A program made the position numbers and the translations under genes. Below, in pieces: positions 1-11,621 of a stretch of DNA of 64,000 nucleotides. The DNA is taken from NCBI RefSeq assembly GCF_024713945.1, contig NC_134683.1, positions 1,540,501 to 1,604,500 on the forward strand, written 5' to 3'. The notes beneath the pieces are model-generated. The model had not been told where the DNA came from. It ran no database searches and was given only the letters and a program-made list of their open reading frames with translations. Numbering within the stretch: position 1 is the stretch's first letter; each line of letters opens with the position of its first letter. This stretch comes from Dermatophagoides farinae. Lineage: Eukaryota > Arthropoda > Arachnida > Sarcoptiformes > Pyroglyphidae.

Positions 1-636
1 TAAAGAATAGCGGTACGCTCTAGCGGCTATAGCCATTGATCACAAACAAGCAACAAATACTTCATTGTCCGTGAGAAATTTTTTTTTTCGCATATAATTC
101 CAATAAAATTTCAATTTCAAAAAGGTGGCCATATTGGAAAAATTTGTTCGTGGCCGAAAAAAAGTTTGGTACACACTGTTGGCCATACACTGTTTTCCAA
201 AATAAATTGATTAGTCACCAAAAAAAAAAAAAAAAAAAATGATAATGATCGTTTCCAGAGCATCAGCATATATATTTTATGGAATTAGGATGTTTTGTAA
301 ATTGTTGCCATCGAAATGTATTTTTTTTTTTTTTTTTTTGCTATAGAAAGTTCACTATACATTTTTTATGGTTATAAAAGTTGAGAAAAAAAAGCTGTCA
401 TGGTTACGATATATGATCTGATCGTCGTCATTAGGAACAAAACGATAAACGCATATTTTCAATGTTTGGCCAAATACAACACTATATTATAGAAAAATTT
501 ATGATGACTAAACTTTTTTTTTTATTTCTAAAATTTACTATATTGATTTCTGGTTTCTGGATGTGATATATTTAATCATCATTATATCGATATAAGTGTA
601 CACGATTATGATCATCAACCATGTTAATTTGATCAC
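1..636. other. AT-rich leader without a recognised gene
   Basis: The stretch is AT-rich with several A and T runs (about 221-239 and 321-339). I see no convincing coding frame or RNA gene. The last part is probably the 5' flank of the membrane-protein gene that starts at 637. Confidence 0.5.
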
Positions 637-1197
637 ATGATAATGATGATGAATATGGTTGTAGTAGATAATAAATATAATGATCAATCATCAACGAATA
701 AATTGAATTCATCATATTCACGAATAATATGGCAAACATTGATGATAATCACTGTGATTGCAACAATTACCACAACCATCTATTTGGCCATATTTATGAA
801 ACAATTCATCGATGATCGTAACATCAATGGTATACGTTCATCGAATCCATTACATTCGAATCAGAATTCTGATCAAGCACAATTCGATTCATACGGTAGA
901 CATTTGGAACCATTGTGGCGTGCATTTTTAATTGCAAACATTGTGGCCATTTTATTATTTTCTTTTTACATACCATTGGCCATCTGGTGGAATCAATATT
1001 ATGTAATGTTAATATTCATTGGATTCATGTTCAATGAAATGATATTAACCATTGGTACTGAATATTTTGCCGTACCATATCGTTTCGCAACAATCATTTA
1101 TTCATTAACAGCCATAATTGCTCATTGTTTTTGTCATCAATTTCGTTTAGATATATTGAATGAAATGAATGTTATTAAAAAATTTAATCGTGAATAA
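637..1197 (+). CDS. Small four-helix membrane protein, family not recognised
   Basis: A 186-residue single-exon frame. It has about four hydrophobic segments, near residues 30-53, 95-117, 121-143 and 147-165. A polar loop of about 40 residues rich in Asn, Ser and Asp lies between the first two. The N-terminus has several closely spaced Met codons, so the true start may be a few codons downstream. The stop is followed at once by AATAAAT, a plausible polyadenylation signal. I do not recognise the family. Size and topology resemble the small tetraspan proteins common in mites. It is convergent with the Gag-like gene at 1499-2647. It is likely real because the frame is long, of ordinary composition, and ends at a poly(A) signal. 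Confidence 0.65.
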   Translation: MIMMMNMVVVDNKYNDQSSTNKLNSSYSRIIWQTLMIITVIATITTTIYLAIFMKQFIDDRNINGIRSSNPLHSNQNSDQAQFDSYGRHLEPLWRAFLIANIVAILLFSFYIPLAIWWNQYYVMLIFIGFMFNEMILTIGTEYFAVPYRFATIIYSLTAIIAHCFCHQFRLDILNEMNVIKKFNRE

Positions 1198-1498
1198 TGA
1201 ATAAATATTTAAAAAAAATGATGATAAACACAGTATCATATACTGAAATGTTTTTTTCTGTTTATTATTAATCATCATATATATCATATATATACCATAT
1301 TAATATATTAAAATTCAAAATCATTCAAAATAATGGATTGCCCCTTTTTTTCACCACTTTTACCATTCTTTTTCTTTCGCCGTTTAATTATTTCGTTGAT
1401 TGATGATTATTTATGTTCAGAGTAATGAAAAAAAAATTGCTTCAAGTTAAGTCAAACGAACCGTTTGATCTTCTTTATTTTGTAATATAATGTTTTCA

Positions 1499-2647
1499 TC
1501 ACCATTTTTGATTGCTTCTACCAGATTGATCATTCGACAATTGATTTGATGAAATTGATAGATCAGCCATTGACATTGTTAAATTATTAGAATTTCGATT
1601 ATTAAATCTATTACGAAATTCATTCAAATGTCGACATCGAACAATTGGATGAGCTTTCATTTGATTGTGAAGATGATAACAAATTGGACATGGTCTTCCA
1701 TTGACAATTAAACGATCAAATAATTTTTCCAATTCTTCGTATGTTCCAGCTTTTAAAACATGTTGTGCATCATATATTCGAAGTTTGGCTCTCATCATTC
1801 GTATGAAATGTGAAAGTGTTCGAGCTCGAATCCAATTCGGTAATTTAAACAAAATCATGGGAAAATATTTTTGTTGAAATTCTTCACTAACATTAAACCT
1901 GATATGTAATGCAATATCAAGTAATTGACGAAAATTAGCCTCATCACTTTCGCGATTTTTATCGAAATGGAATTTTTCAATCATTTCTTTAATGAACAAC
2001 GCACGTTTTTGTAGAGTCCAATCATCAAAATGTTCTTCTAGAATCTTTGTAGCATTTTTTATCGATCTTTCATCTTTAATTAATTGAATTGCTTTCGGAT
2101 TTTTTTGAACAGTTTGTTTCAAATAATTGATTCTGGTCCTTTCATCCGGTATTTTTGGATCTCTCACAATGAATTCCATTAGTTTTGGATAATAATCAAA
2201 CCAGTTGTTATCGGTCAATTCCAGTTCACCAATATAATATATAGTGAGTAACGAATCGATATGATCATTTTCATTGTTTAGATCAAAATCATCATTTTGA
2301 AACATTCTTGGTTCAGATTGTCGTTGTGATGGTTTTATTTGTATATCTTTGTTGATCATCATTTTCTTTGGTAATTCTTCGTCCATACCAATATCTGTTG
2401 AATCATTAAGAAATTTAGCCAAACGATGTGCACGTGAATTGAATTGTTCGACTAATTCATCTTCATAAAGATTATCATCATCAGCCAAATTACGATTAAA
2501 AGAACGTATCTGTTCAATTAATTGACGTATATTCATTTTTTCTAAACAAAGTTCTTCGTCATGGCCATCAGTTAAACTATTGAAATAATCATCAAATTTA
2601 CGTAAAGCTTTTTTACGCTTTTGGTATGATTCTTCGAGCGATGACAT
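1499..2647 (-). CDS. Solo BEL/Pao Gag-like gene (possibly co-opted)
   Basis: A 382-residue frame resembling the Gag part of BEL/Pao LTR retrotransposons. The N-terminal third is charged and probably helical. The middle (about residues 130-260) matches the DUF1759 pattern: a Trp-containing start, then INYLKQTV, then KNATKILEEHF. Near residues 315-340 there is a Cys/His cluster (CPIC, later HPIVRC) of the kind found near the end of these Gag proteins. No polymerase, integrase or terminal repeats are visible on either side, and the gene sits between ordinary host genes. The frame looks whole. Two readings are possible: a fossil reduced to gag, or a Gag-derived host gene. The family call is by pattern recognition only. 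Confidence 0.6.
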   Translation of the reverse strand: MSSLEESYQKRKKALRKFDDYFNSLTDGHDEELCLEKMNIRQLIEQIRSFNRNLADDDNLYEDELVEQFNSRAHRLAKFLNDSTDIGMDEELPKKMMINKDIQIKPSQRQSEPRMFQNDDFDLNNENDHIDSLLTIYYIGELELTDNNWFDYYPKLMEFIVRDPKIPDERTRINYLKQTVQKNPKAIQLIKDERSIKNATKILEEHFDDWTLQKRALFIKEMIEKFHFDKNRESDEANFRQLLDIALHIRFNVSEEFQQKYFPMILFKLPNWIRARTLSHFIRMMRAKLRIYDAQHVLKAGTYEELEKLFDRLIVNGRPCPICYHLHNQMKAHPIVRCRHLNEFRNRFNNRNSNNLTMSMADLSISSNQLSNDQSGRSNQKW

Positions 2648-3642
2648 AATATTAATTTGATTTCAGAATCTTTCAAAAAGTAAAACTTCCAAAATAGAAA
2701 TCACAAAACGTAGATAAAACACCAAAAAGCAGCCAAAAATAAAACGAAATCTACAATCCAATCAAAATGTAATAGGAGTAAATACGTATACAAAAAAAAA
2801 ATTGTTGATCATTGATCAATAATTACCTTGCAATTAATGAAAAGTTTAAAAAAAAATCAGCACACAACCACTGACCAGCAACGATTATATAATAAAAATG
2901 GCAATCTTTTTCGAAATGGTTCACTCTTTGTTTTTTAGCAAAATAAAAACACCATGAATCAGAATGCTTTCAAAATCAATTCAGCACGTAGAAAGAAATG
3001 GCTATTTTAACCAACATACAATGGATTACTATTTTCATTCATCCTTGGATATATGAAAAAAAATGCTCAATTCTTTTCAAAATGGATCAAAAAATCAAAC
3101 AAAAAAAAATTGTCATAACAATAGATTTAATCATTAAAAATGATAAAAAAAAATCAATCACTGTATTTGTATTTATTGTTTTCCCTTCATATCAAATCGA
3201 TAATCATATCGCAATATTTGGGTGTGGTTCAAATTATCGCAAAATTCTAAATATAGATTCTTGGATGAAACTATCCACTGGTGGTGGTGGTGGTTTGTTT
3301 TCTAGAATTTTCGCCAATAATAAATGCCATGAAAAGATGGATGAATTTCAATGACAATAGATGAAAAAAAAATAAAATTGTTTTCGAGAGAAAATCATTT
3401 TTCTTTTCAAATTTCCATTTTTTTCACTTGTTGAATTTTTTTTTTATTAAATGAACACACACATTCATAATAGTTTAAACAGATTGTTTTTTGTCTTCAT
3501 TTCATTCGATTATTTGTACAGATGATTATACCTGAAATTTAAATCTAAATCAAATTGTTTAATCAGCTGATTTGATGTTTTTTATTTCACTGATTGATTG
3601 ATTGATTTATTGGTTGATTGATTTTAAATTTTTTTTTGTTCA

Positions 3643-3653
3643 TATATAAAAAG
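3643..3653 (+). promoter_or_regulatory. TATA box for the secreted-protein gene at 3735
   Basis: TATATAAAAAG lies about 90 bp upstream of the ATG at 3735. A start site about 30 bp downstream of it would leave a 5' leader of about 60 nt. Similar TATA-like elements lie 75-110 bp upstream of several receptor genes in the window. Confidence 0.5.
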
Positions 3654-3734
3654 AACCTAGGAATTGAAAATGTGGAAAATCATTACCAAAAAAAAAAAAA
3701 AAAAAACAAAAAACATCGAATCACATTCAACAGG

Positions 3735-5009
3735 ATGATTGTATCATCCAAATTAATAGACAGGATTCCTGTCATTATAACAATGATAATAATGATCATT
3801 ATCATTATTCCAAATGAATGTTTTAAAATTTTTCAACCGCCACCACCATCACCAACATATGGATCAACATTTTCGTTACCGGCAGATAAATTACCGGATA
3901 TAATGCCTGTTGATGATCAATTGTTGATTATTGGACAATCTGATTTGATCAAACCATCGATGATGATGATGATGATGACACCATCACCAATACCAACATT
4001 ATCACCATTGGCACAATTATTCATTCCGCAAGCATTAATGTTACAGATGGATACAATGAATGTTGAACATCGTGATATGGATAATATTGATCCAATTTCA
4101 TTAACAATGGATCAATCATCATCACAGCAGCAAGAACAGCAAGCACAACAACAACAAACATTACCAACAACATTATCGATACAGGAAATTGAACAAAATT
4201 TAATTGAAAATGATACAAAAATTCTAGCAATGAATAAGGAATTGGAAAAATTTCCAATAAAATTTCAAGGTTTTATTGCTGAAATGAAAATTAAATGGAA
4301 AATTCGTCCAATCAATTTTGATTATGATGATCATGATGATAATGAATTGGATCATTATCATTATAATAAGCAACGTATGCGACGACGTCATCGTCGTCAT
4401 CGTCGTCATTATTATCACCACCACCATTATGATGATGATGAAATATTCGAACCAGGTAAATTTCTAAATTAATAATTTGATTAAATAACAAAATATCAAT
4501 GTTAATTAATCGTATTCTGTTAATTTGTTAATTGATCGATTTTTATTGATTTTTTTTTCCATTTTTCTTGTTTTGTTGAATTGAATAAAACGTGAAAATA
4601 CTTTTTATTTTGTTTTTCTCTTTTCTTTTCTTTTTATTCATATTGAATGAATTGATTTACATAAATTCAATCAATCAATCGAAAAGTTAAATTGATGACC
4701 AACAAACTATCGCAGTATAAAAGACGTACAAAACGGCAATCAATTAATGATGTTGGTGGAATATTTAACAATATTTTTCGCCAAGCACGAACAACAGCTA
4801 CAAATGGTATGACAAAAATGCAACGGACCATACAGGAAAATACTCGTCGATTGTTTGGCAATGTTTTTAGCAACAACAGCCGTAACAATAGTCTAAATAA
4901 AATCGGTGAAAGTATGGGATTATCACAATTATGGTCAAGAATAATGAATATTTACGATTTGAACAACAACACTAATAACAGTAGGAATAGCCGATTGAAA
5001 AATATTTGA
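3735..5009 (+). CDS. Secretory protein, Gln/His-rich, two exons, unrecognised
   Basis: Exon 1 is 3735-4455 and exon 2 is 4687-5009. The intron runs from GTAAAT to AAAAG, and the phases fit (one base, then two). The N-terminus is signal-peptide-like: MIVSSK, then a run of Ile/Met/Val up to about residue 25. After it come a Pro-rich stretch, an acidic middle, a Gln tract, and a very basic Arg/His tract before the splice site. Exon 2 adds a Lys/Arg-rich segment containing KRRTKRQS, which could be a dibasic processing site, and a helical tail of about 80 residues. An AATAAA lies just past the stop. The family is unknown. An in-frame extension upstream of 3735 is open but low-complexity, and it overlaps the likely leader. 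Confidence 0.6.
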
Positions 5010-5090
5010 TTTTTATTCAAAAATAAATTGATTTACTCTGGGATTAATAATAATAATAAAAAAATGAAAATTTTTTCAAGTTTCATTCAT

Positions 5091-6326
5091 TCAATCATTT
5101 CGTGTTTGATAAATAAGCGATACATAACTGATAAGAAAAAAGAACCAATTAAGACAAAGTGTTGCATTGATTGTAAATAGATAATTTACTGGTAATTTTA
5201 ATTTTTCATGATAAATTTTTAGCCAATTAAATTTCGAATAAATAGCCACCGTTGAACGATCATTATTAATGTTAATCTTTCGTTTTACTCTATTCATTGT
5301 ATAGTGTGTATATGTTTGTCTTTGTATTAGATCCTGTTTTCGACAAACAAGAACATTCTGTGCCCATTTGAATTGTTGTAGATTTTCATTATTAAGCCAA
5401 CAAATACCGATATAGAACAATGTTCTTATGATACGTTCCAGACATTTATGCCAATAATTTCGAAAACCTCGGATTAAAATTTGATTCATTGTATCGACAA
5501 CATGTAATGATTCACTTGTGAATGCAATGAACATTATCGGTGACATTAATGTTTGTATTTGGCCATTTAATTGTGCAAGATTTTTGATGCGATTAAATAA
5601 ACGTTTTTTATGTTCAATTTGATCCGGATATTGTTGCCAATCATAATGACGATGATCATGATGATGATGTTCATGTTGTACTTGTAGAAATTCTTGTCGA
5701 TAATTTTTCAATGCTAAATTGATGGCAATCTGTTGATAGAATATCAATAACCATGTGATAAGCAGATAACAGTAAAATATATAGAATATAAAAAATTCCT
5801 GAAAAGCTTGCCAATCACCGTGGAATAAAAATGATCGAATATAATAATGACGACTCATCATATAAATACCATTCATGAACAATTCAATTGAAATGGTATA
5901 ATAAAATGATTGTGGCCAACATCTATACATTGTTCTGGTGAATAATGAATGATCCAATAATTTCATTATTGAATGGCCATTATGAAAATAATGCCATATG
6001 AAACCCAAAAATATCATTGGAATGACAACAAAATGATGTACTTTAATATAATAAACAAATAATGGTTGTTCATTATTTTTTCTGGATAGATTATTCACTT
6101 CGTTGGTCGCCAAACGATATACATGAATGAATGACCATAGATTTACGATAATATTGATCAATGTCCAATGGATATTTCGCCATTCAAATGGCCGTAATGG
6201 CAATATAAATCTTATTGTATTGAATGAGAAAAATTTCATTTTATTCATTTGGATTTTTAACACTTACCCATGAGTGAAGATGATATTTTTCAATAATGGA
6301 TTTATGATTCCCGGTATAATTTCCAT
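5091..6326 (-). CDS. Gustatory-receptor-like 7TM protein, two exons
   Basis: The last exon is 6210-5091. A short first exon, 6326-6268, encodes MEIIPGIINPLLKNIIFTHG. The 57-bp intron starts GTAAGTG and ends AATAAG, and the phases match. Without that exon the frame could start at an in-frame ATG near 6248. The protein of about 390 aa has about seven hydrophobic segments and a long basic internal loop. Its last helix ends ISYVSLIYQT, close to the TYhhhhhQF signature of arthropod gustatory receptors. A predicted role is ligand-gated cation channel subunit in the plasma membrane of chemosensory neurons. It differs clearly from the intronless receptor array further along, which lacks this ending. 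Confidence 0.7.
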
Positions 6327-8406
6327 TGCTTCTGGTAATACAAATCAATTGACACCTGTAACAAGTGTGTGGGTGTGTGTATTTGTATGTGTACAATGTA
6401 TGAATGAAATGAAAATGAAATACGGAAAGATTTTGAAAACTTGGATATCGAATATCTAGAATAATAATCGATAAAATTCCATTTGTTGTTTGTTATGCAC
6501 AAGAATAAAAAAAACACAAAATTCAAGGACATTTCATATGAATATAATTTCAAATTCCTATATATAAAAAATGTAAAGCTAATTATTAATGAGTAGTTCA
6601 ATGAATAATTAACAATTTGATAACGATCATTATCGATTCACAAACAAAAAAATTGTATGATAATTTTATGGCAAAATATTCATGTTGACAATTAATTTTT
6701 GAATAATGAATAGAATTTCAGCATAACGTAATTAACATTTGGATACAAATTTAATGAATATTCTTGTATGTGTGTGTGTTTATTAATCTAAAAATAAAAT
6801 TCAAATTCCCTTGAGAGAGAAAGAAAAAAAATAATTGTCGAAAAATAAATTTCAAATTTTTATGTCCGATTTCCATGGCCAGATGGCGGTTAAATCGAAT
6901 GAGAATTTTGAATTTTTTCTCTGTTATTCAATGCAAAAATACAAAATTAATCAAAAAAAAAAAAAATTCATTTAAATGATAAAAACAAATTAAGAAACAT
7001 CAATGACTGCAGTCTTTCTGTGTAATTGTCATGTTGATGTTGAGACATTGGTCAGCTATTTTTCCAATTCAATTTATCAATGCATTCAAATGGAAAATTA
7101 GAATTTGCAAATTTGGTTTTTTTCTACTTTTTCTTCTTCTTCTTCTTCTTTGCACAACATCACATCAAATTCCAGAATCAATTAGACGATGAATGGAATT
7201 TTTTTTCCCGGTTACTCGTATATATCGATTTATTTCGATTAGAATCCTCAAAATAATCAAACAACATTAGACATAGGAATACACACACACAGAGATAAAG
7301 ATTGAATGTCAAAAACTGACTGTTGTTATCGATAGATATTACTGCCAGTATTTTTATTTCGTCATCAATGTGTGTGTGTGTGTGTGTTTTTGCCTGATAA
7401 TATGAGAAATAAAATGTGACAAGTAAATGACAAAAAAAAAGAAAAGAAAAACCACTAGTCAAAATAAATGATTCTCGAATGAACGATATAGAATCAAATC
7501 TGATTCATGATTTTTTTTTTATCTCGGTTCGCTGGTGGCAACATTTTTTTTTCATTTTGAAAAAAAAAGAAATTTCTGCATTGCACCATAACTACCATTG
7601 AAGGTGATCATTGTTGTTGTTGTTGTTGTTGGAATCCAATGATAATGATGATGAAACTGATTATGTTTGTTTGTTTTTTTTCATTTTTGCGCATTCTGTA
7701 TTCATTTACTATTCTTGACGATACAAATGTCTGACATTTTGTTGTTGTTGTTGTTATTGTCGTCTACAACTTTCTTTTTTTTTTTGATCCAACATCATCA
7801 TCATCATCATCATTATCATAATTTTCGTTGTCAGCAATCATCGTTGTAATCAAGTTGAACGGCTGTATCTAGGCGCCAATAAAGAATATTTTTTTCTACA
7901 TTCATAATCCTCATGGTGGTGGTGGTGACGGTGGTGGTTAATGGTCAATGATTGCTACAGATCATTGCAGTGGCAGCTGAAACTTTTTTTTTGTTGTTGT
8001 AATTGTAATTGTTGTTGTTGTTGCGCACATTCACATTATGCAATGATGATAATGATCCAAAAATTTTTTTTTTATCTTGGTGATTGTCAATTAAATTTCA
8101 TACCTGGTGTTTTTTTCTATATTCTGCTGTCAAGGATACGATTCAGGTCGACGTCGTCGTCGTTGTTGTTGTTGTTGTTGTTACAGAATCTGGTATAGTG
8201 AAGAAAAATAAAGGGAGTAACCATTTTTAACGATTACAACAACAACAACAACCGAAACGAAACGAAAAGAAATCGACGAAATGCCAAAATAAAAAATCGA
8301 CCAACGAATAATAATAATAATCAACCATTCCATTTTCTCTTTCTCCCATTTTTTTTTCGTTTTTTTGATTCATTGCTAATTCATATCAACGGTGAGAATA
8401 TACACC

Positions 8407-8439
<33 letters not shown>

Positions 8440-8959
8440 TACATTGTTTGATCGGGTGTTGTTGTTGTTGCTGTTTATGATGATGATGATGATGGTGGTA
8501 CTTGTCATTGGTGGTATATGAATGGTGTATGGTGGTGGTGGGTTTCGTTTTTGCCATTGAATCCAATATTATTTGTCACACGCCCGATGGTTGATTTTTT
8601 TTTGTTTTTTTTTTGTTTCAAATATATAGCAAATAAATGAAATTCTTCGTTTCTTCGGTTTCGATTTTATGATCATCATCATCATCATCATAATCATTAC
8701 AAAACTCATGATTATAATCATCATAATAAAGTAGAGGAAAAAAAATTATTAACAACGACGACGACGACGACGACGACGTACCAGTGAATTCATCAGTCAA
8801 CTTCAAGTGACCTTTACGCATTTCTTTACTTTTATTTTTTTTTCGGTCATTTTATCCTGTCTCTATTTGTGTTTATGTGGGTGTGTGAGTGGAATTTTTC
8901 GTATGATAAAAAAAAATTTTAAACTTTGAACTTTGAATTTTTTCAATAAATCTCTAATA
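6327..8959. other. Intergenic region with simple repeats
   Basis: About 2.6 kb between the divergent gustatory-receptor gene and the four-helix gene at 8960. It holds (TTC)n, (CA)n, (TG)n, (GTT)n and (GAC)n tracts and a 29-base poly-A at 8407-8435. Short open frames here consist of repeat-derived residues and I do not accept them as genes. Confidence 0.6.
8407..8435. repeat. Poly-A tract (29 nt)
   Basis: An uninterrupted run of A, followed by TATATA. It is likely a slippage-prone simple repeat. No SINE or LINE body is visible upstream of it. Confidence 0.8.
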
Positions 8960-10392
8960 ATGGCTAATCAAGATTCAAATGATGAATATTATTCATATTC
9001 AAAATTGGAAAAATTTCGCCGCTGTGAACGACATTTTCGTTCAGTACAGGCTGTATTGTTATTGTTTATGGTCGTTTGTTTTGTTGTAAGTATTGAGTGT
9101 GAAAAAAAAAATTTTTTTTTGTTTTCTACAATTTGATTTTCAATTTTTGTTTGTTTTTTTTTCCCAAAATTCATCCATAGTTTTACATGATAACATTTGG
9201 CATCGATATAGCAAAATTTCTAAATGATCCACCATTATTAGCGGCATCATTAACCATAGTTATTGTGGCAATGATATTTTTAATTATAGGCATTCGTGGC
9301 GTTGCATTCGAATCATTCTGTATGGTATTATCATTTACCATCATATTCTTTTTGATTACCATTGCTCATGGTGTTACATTCATTTATCGTCATCCGGGAT
9401 TGACTGCCACTAATTTAGTACTTGCATTATTATTATTCATCGGTGCTATTATCTATCTTTGTTATCTATGTCGTATGAATCGTTTGAAACCACCAGATTA
9501 TGGTAAAACAACAACCGGTGGTCGTACAGGAAATGATGCCGCTGATGATGATGATGATGATACAGAATCAAGTATGGCATTAACTAGTCCACAAACCGAT
9601 GCAACTATTGAAAAGATTGTAACAAATGTTAAAAGTGGTTTCACCGATCTAAATCGTGGCTTGACCGATTCTGGTGAACGTGAATATGGTCGTATTAAAC
9701 GTGAAATGAGCAATTTTAAAACCGGAATTGATGGTGAAGTAGAAACGGTGAAAAAAGAATTTGCAAATCTACAAACTGCTGCCGGTGAAAATGTTGAAAA
9801 AGAATTCATTGCCGTCAAACGTGTCATGCTGAATGAAGCACAGACCATTCGTGATGGTGTTGAACGTGAATATGATAATCTACGTATCGGTTTGAATGAT
9901 GTTAAACGTGAACTTGGTGAAAACCTGCAACGTGAATATACGGTTGTTAAACGTGAAATCAGTAACGATATGGATCGTTTGGTCGGTGATGTTAAAGGCC
10001 GTTATGGAGATTTGGAAAAAGAACTACGCGGTAGTTTTAAAAGTAACCTGGGCGATATTGAAAATGAATTTAATATATTTCAACGAGAATTTCCGGATAC
10101 TATAGGTGCTGATACTGGTGGTGGTGGTGGTGATGGTACTGGTGGTGGTGGTGATGATGTTGGTAACGATTCAACAACAATTCAACGTATGGTAACCAAT
10201 GTTCGAAAAGGATTCGAAGAATTTAAATCTGGTGGTGAAAATGTTAAACGTGAAATTGTCGAAGTTAAACGTGATGAATCAGGCAATATAACCAGCTATA
10301 TTGAACGTCGTCTTACAGATTCAGGTGTTGAAATCTGTTCAGTTAGTGTGGATAAAAATCGTGCACCAATAGCTAATTTTACTAATTCATAA
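8960..10392 (+). CDS. Four-helix membrane protein with 22-residue repeat tail
   Basis: Exon 1 is 8960-9085 and exon 2 is 9181-10392. The 95-bp intron runs from GTAAGT to CATAG in phase 0. The product is about 445 aa. The first 150 residues carry four membrane helices, the first spanning the splice site. After an acidic linker comes a long helical region with the motif (V/L)xREY or (V/I)xxEF. Four consecutive spacings of that motif are exactly 22 residues, for example VEREYDNLR, LQREYTVVK, VKGRYGDLE and IENEFNIFQ. The period of 22 (twice 11) is that of amphipathic lipid-binding helices such as apolipoproteins. A Gly-rich break and one more repeat-like segment follow. The family is not recognised. 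I infer a membrane-anchored amphipathic or coiled-coil arm. Confidence 0.8.
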
Positions 10393-11621
10393 TTTTTGAC
10401 AACAACAACAACAAAAATTTGTAATAATCGTATAGAAAATTTTCAAAATTCCTGTCACATTTCAAATTTTAATCACACCCACACACACACACACACACAA
10501 TTCTATATCATCAACATATCCATTGTAATGACACTGTTTGTTGTTTCATTTACTTGTTTTTCGCTGTTTGTTTGTTTTTTGTATTCCCTTTTTTTCATAT
10601 AGATAAAATTAACAGATTCTCATGTCTAATTATCATTCAGCATAATACAAACACACACACACACACCTACTCATTGATTGACCATAATCCACACACACAC
10701 ACACACACACTGAATAAATCATAATTGCATGCATACATACAAAAAAAAGAGCTACGTAATCAAATTATAATTTGAAATTCATTATTATAGAATCAATCAA
10801 TCAAATTTGATGAAATTTATTCAAATAAAAATCGGACATATGATAATATGATAATGATTTCGTTTTCATGATGAAATTTTTTTTTTTTACAAATGAAAAA
10901 TGAAATAGAATTTTCTAGTAGTAGATGATGATGATGTTCATATTGTAATATATCATACAAATGTTGCAAAAGAAGATTCTGGAATTTAGTCAGTAGTAGA
11001 AAAAAAAATTCATCTAAAACAGACAAAGTTTTCGATTTTCGTTTTTTTGTTTTGTTTTGTATGTTCGTGGACAACAAAATATGAATGTAAAAGTGTTGAG
11101 AATAAGCAAAATGAACGATTCGAAATTTTGGTCAGTTAGACACACACACACACCCCCAGCGACCACGAATTTTTTTTGGAGTATTTTTTTTTGTTTTTGT
11201 TTTGTTTTCTTGAGTATATTAAGAATGGCGGTGGTGTATGTAGTGTCAAAATGTGAAATGAAACACACAAATACAAACACGAAATAGAGAATAAATTTTA
11301 CAAAAAAAAAATTCTAAATATTCTACAGAATTAGAACAAAAAAAAAATTCAAGGTTCTGTGTGTACGAGTGGGCGTATTTGGTTGTATACATAAGATATA
11401 ATGGAATTATATGCATCAATAAATGCATAAATTTCGACTAGATGGACGAGATTTTTTTTTTTGTATGATGATTAATTGATGATGATGATGATGATGTTTT
11501 TTTTTTTTTTTTTTGGTCGATTAATAAATTGGATCGGAAATGTGAGTGTGTTCAGCTTTTTTTTTTGGTTTTTTTTCTTTCAAAATTGAGCAATAATTGA
11601 TTTTTTAAAAAAAAGAAGAGA
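10393..11621. other. Convergent 3' flanks with CA repeats
   Basis: Spacer between two convergent genes. It holds several (CA)n blocks (about 10478-10499, 10650-10667 and 10691-10710), AATAAA-type signals near 10715 and 10825, and poly-T runs. I see no credible coding frame. Confidence 0.6.

Noticed and set aside
2998-3354. A 118-codon open frame on the plus strand
   Set aside because: Lys/Ile-rich translation of AT-rich intergenic DNA with no helix pattern, splice partner or recognisable motif. It lies in the 5' flank between two divergent genes.
8407-8435. Poly-A tract as the tail of a retroposon
   Set aside because: No LINE or SINE body and no flanking duplication is visible. It is better explained as a simple repeat.
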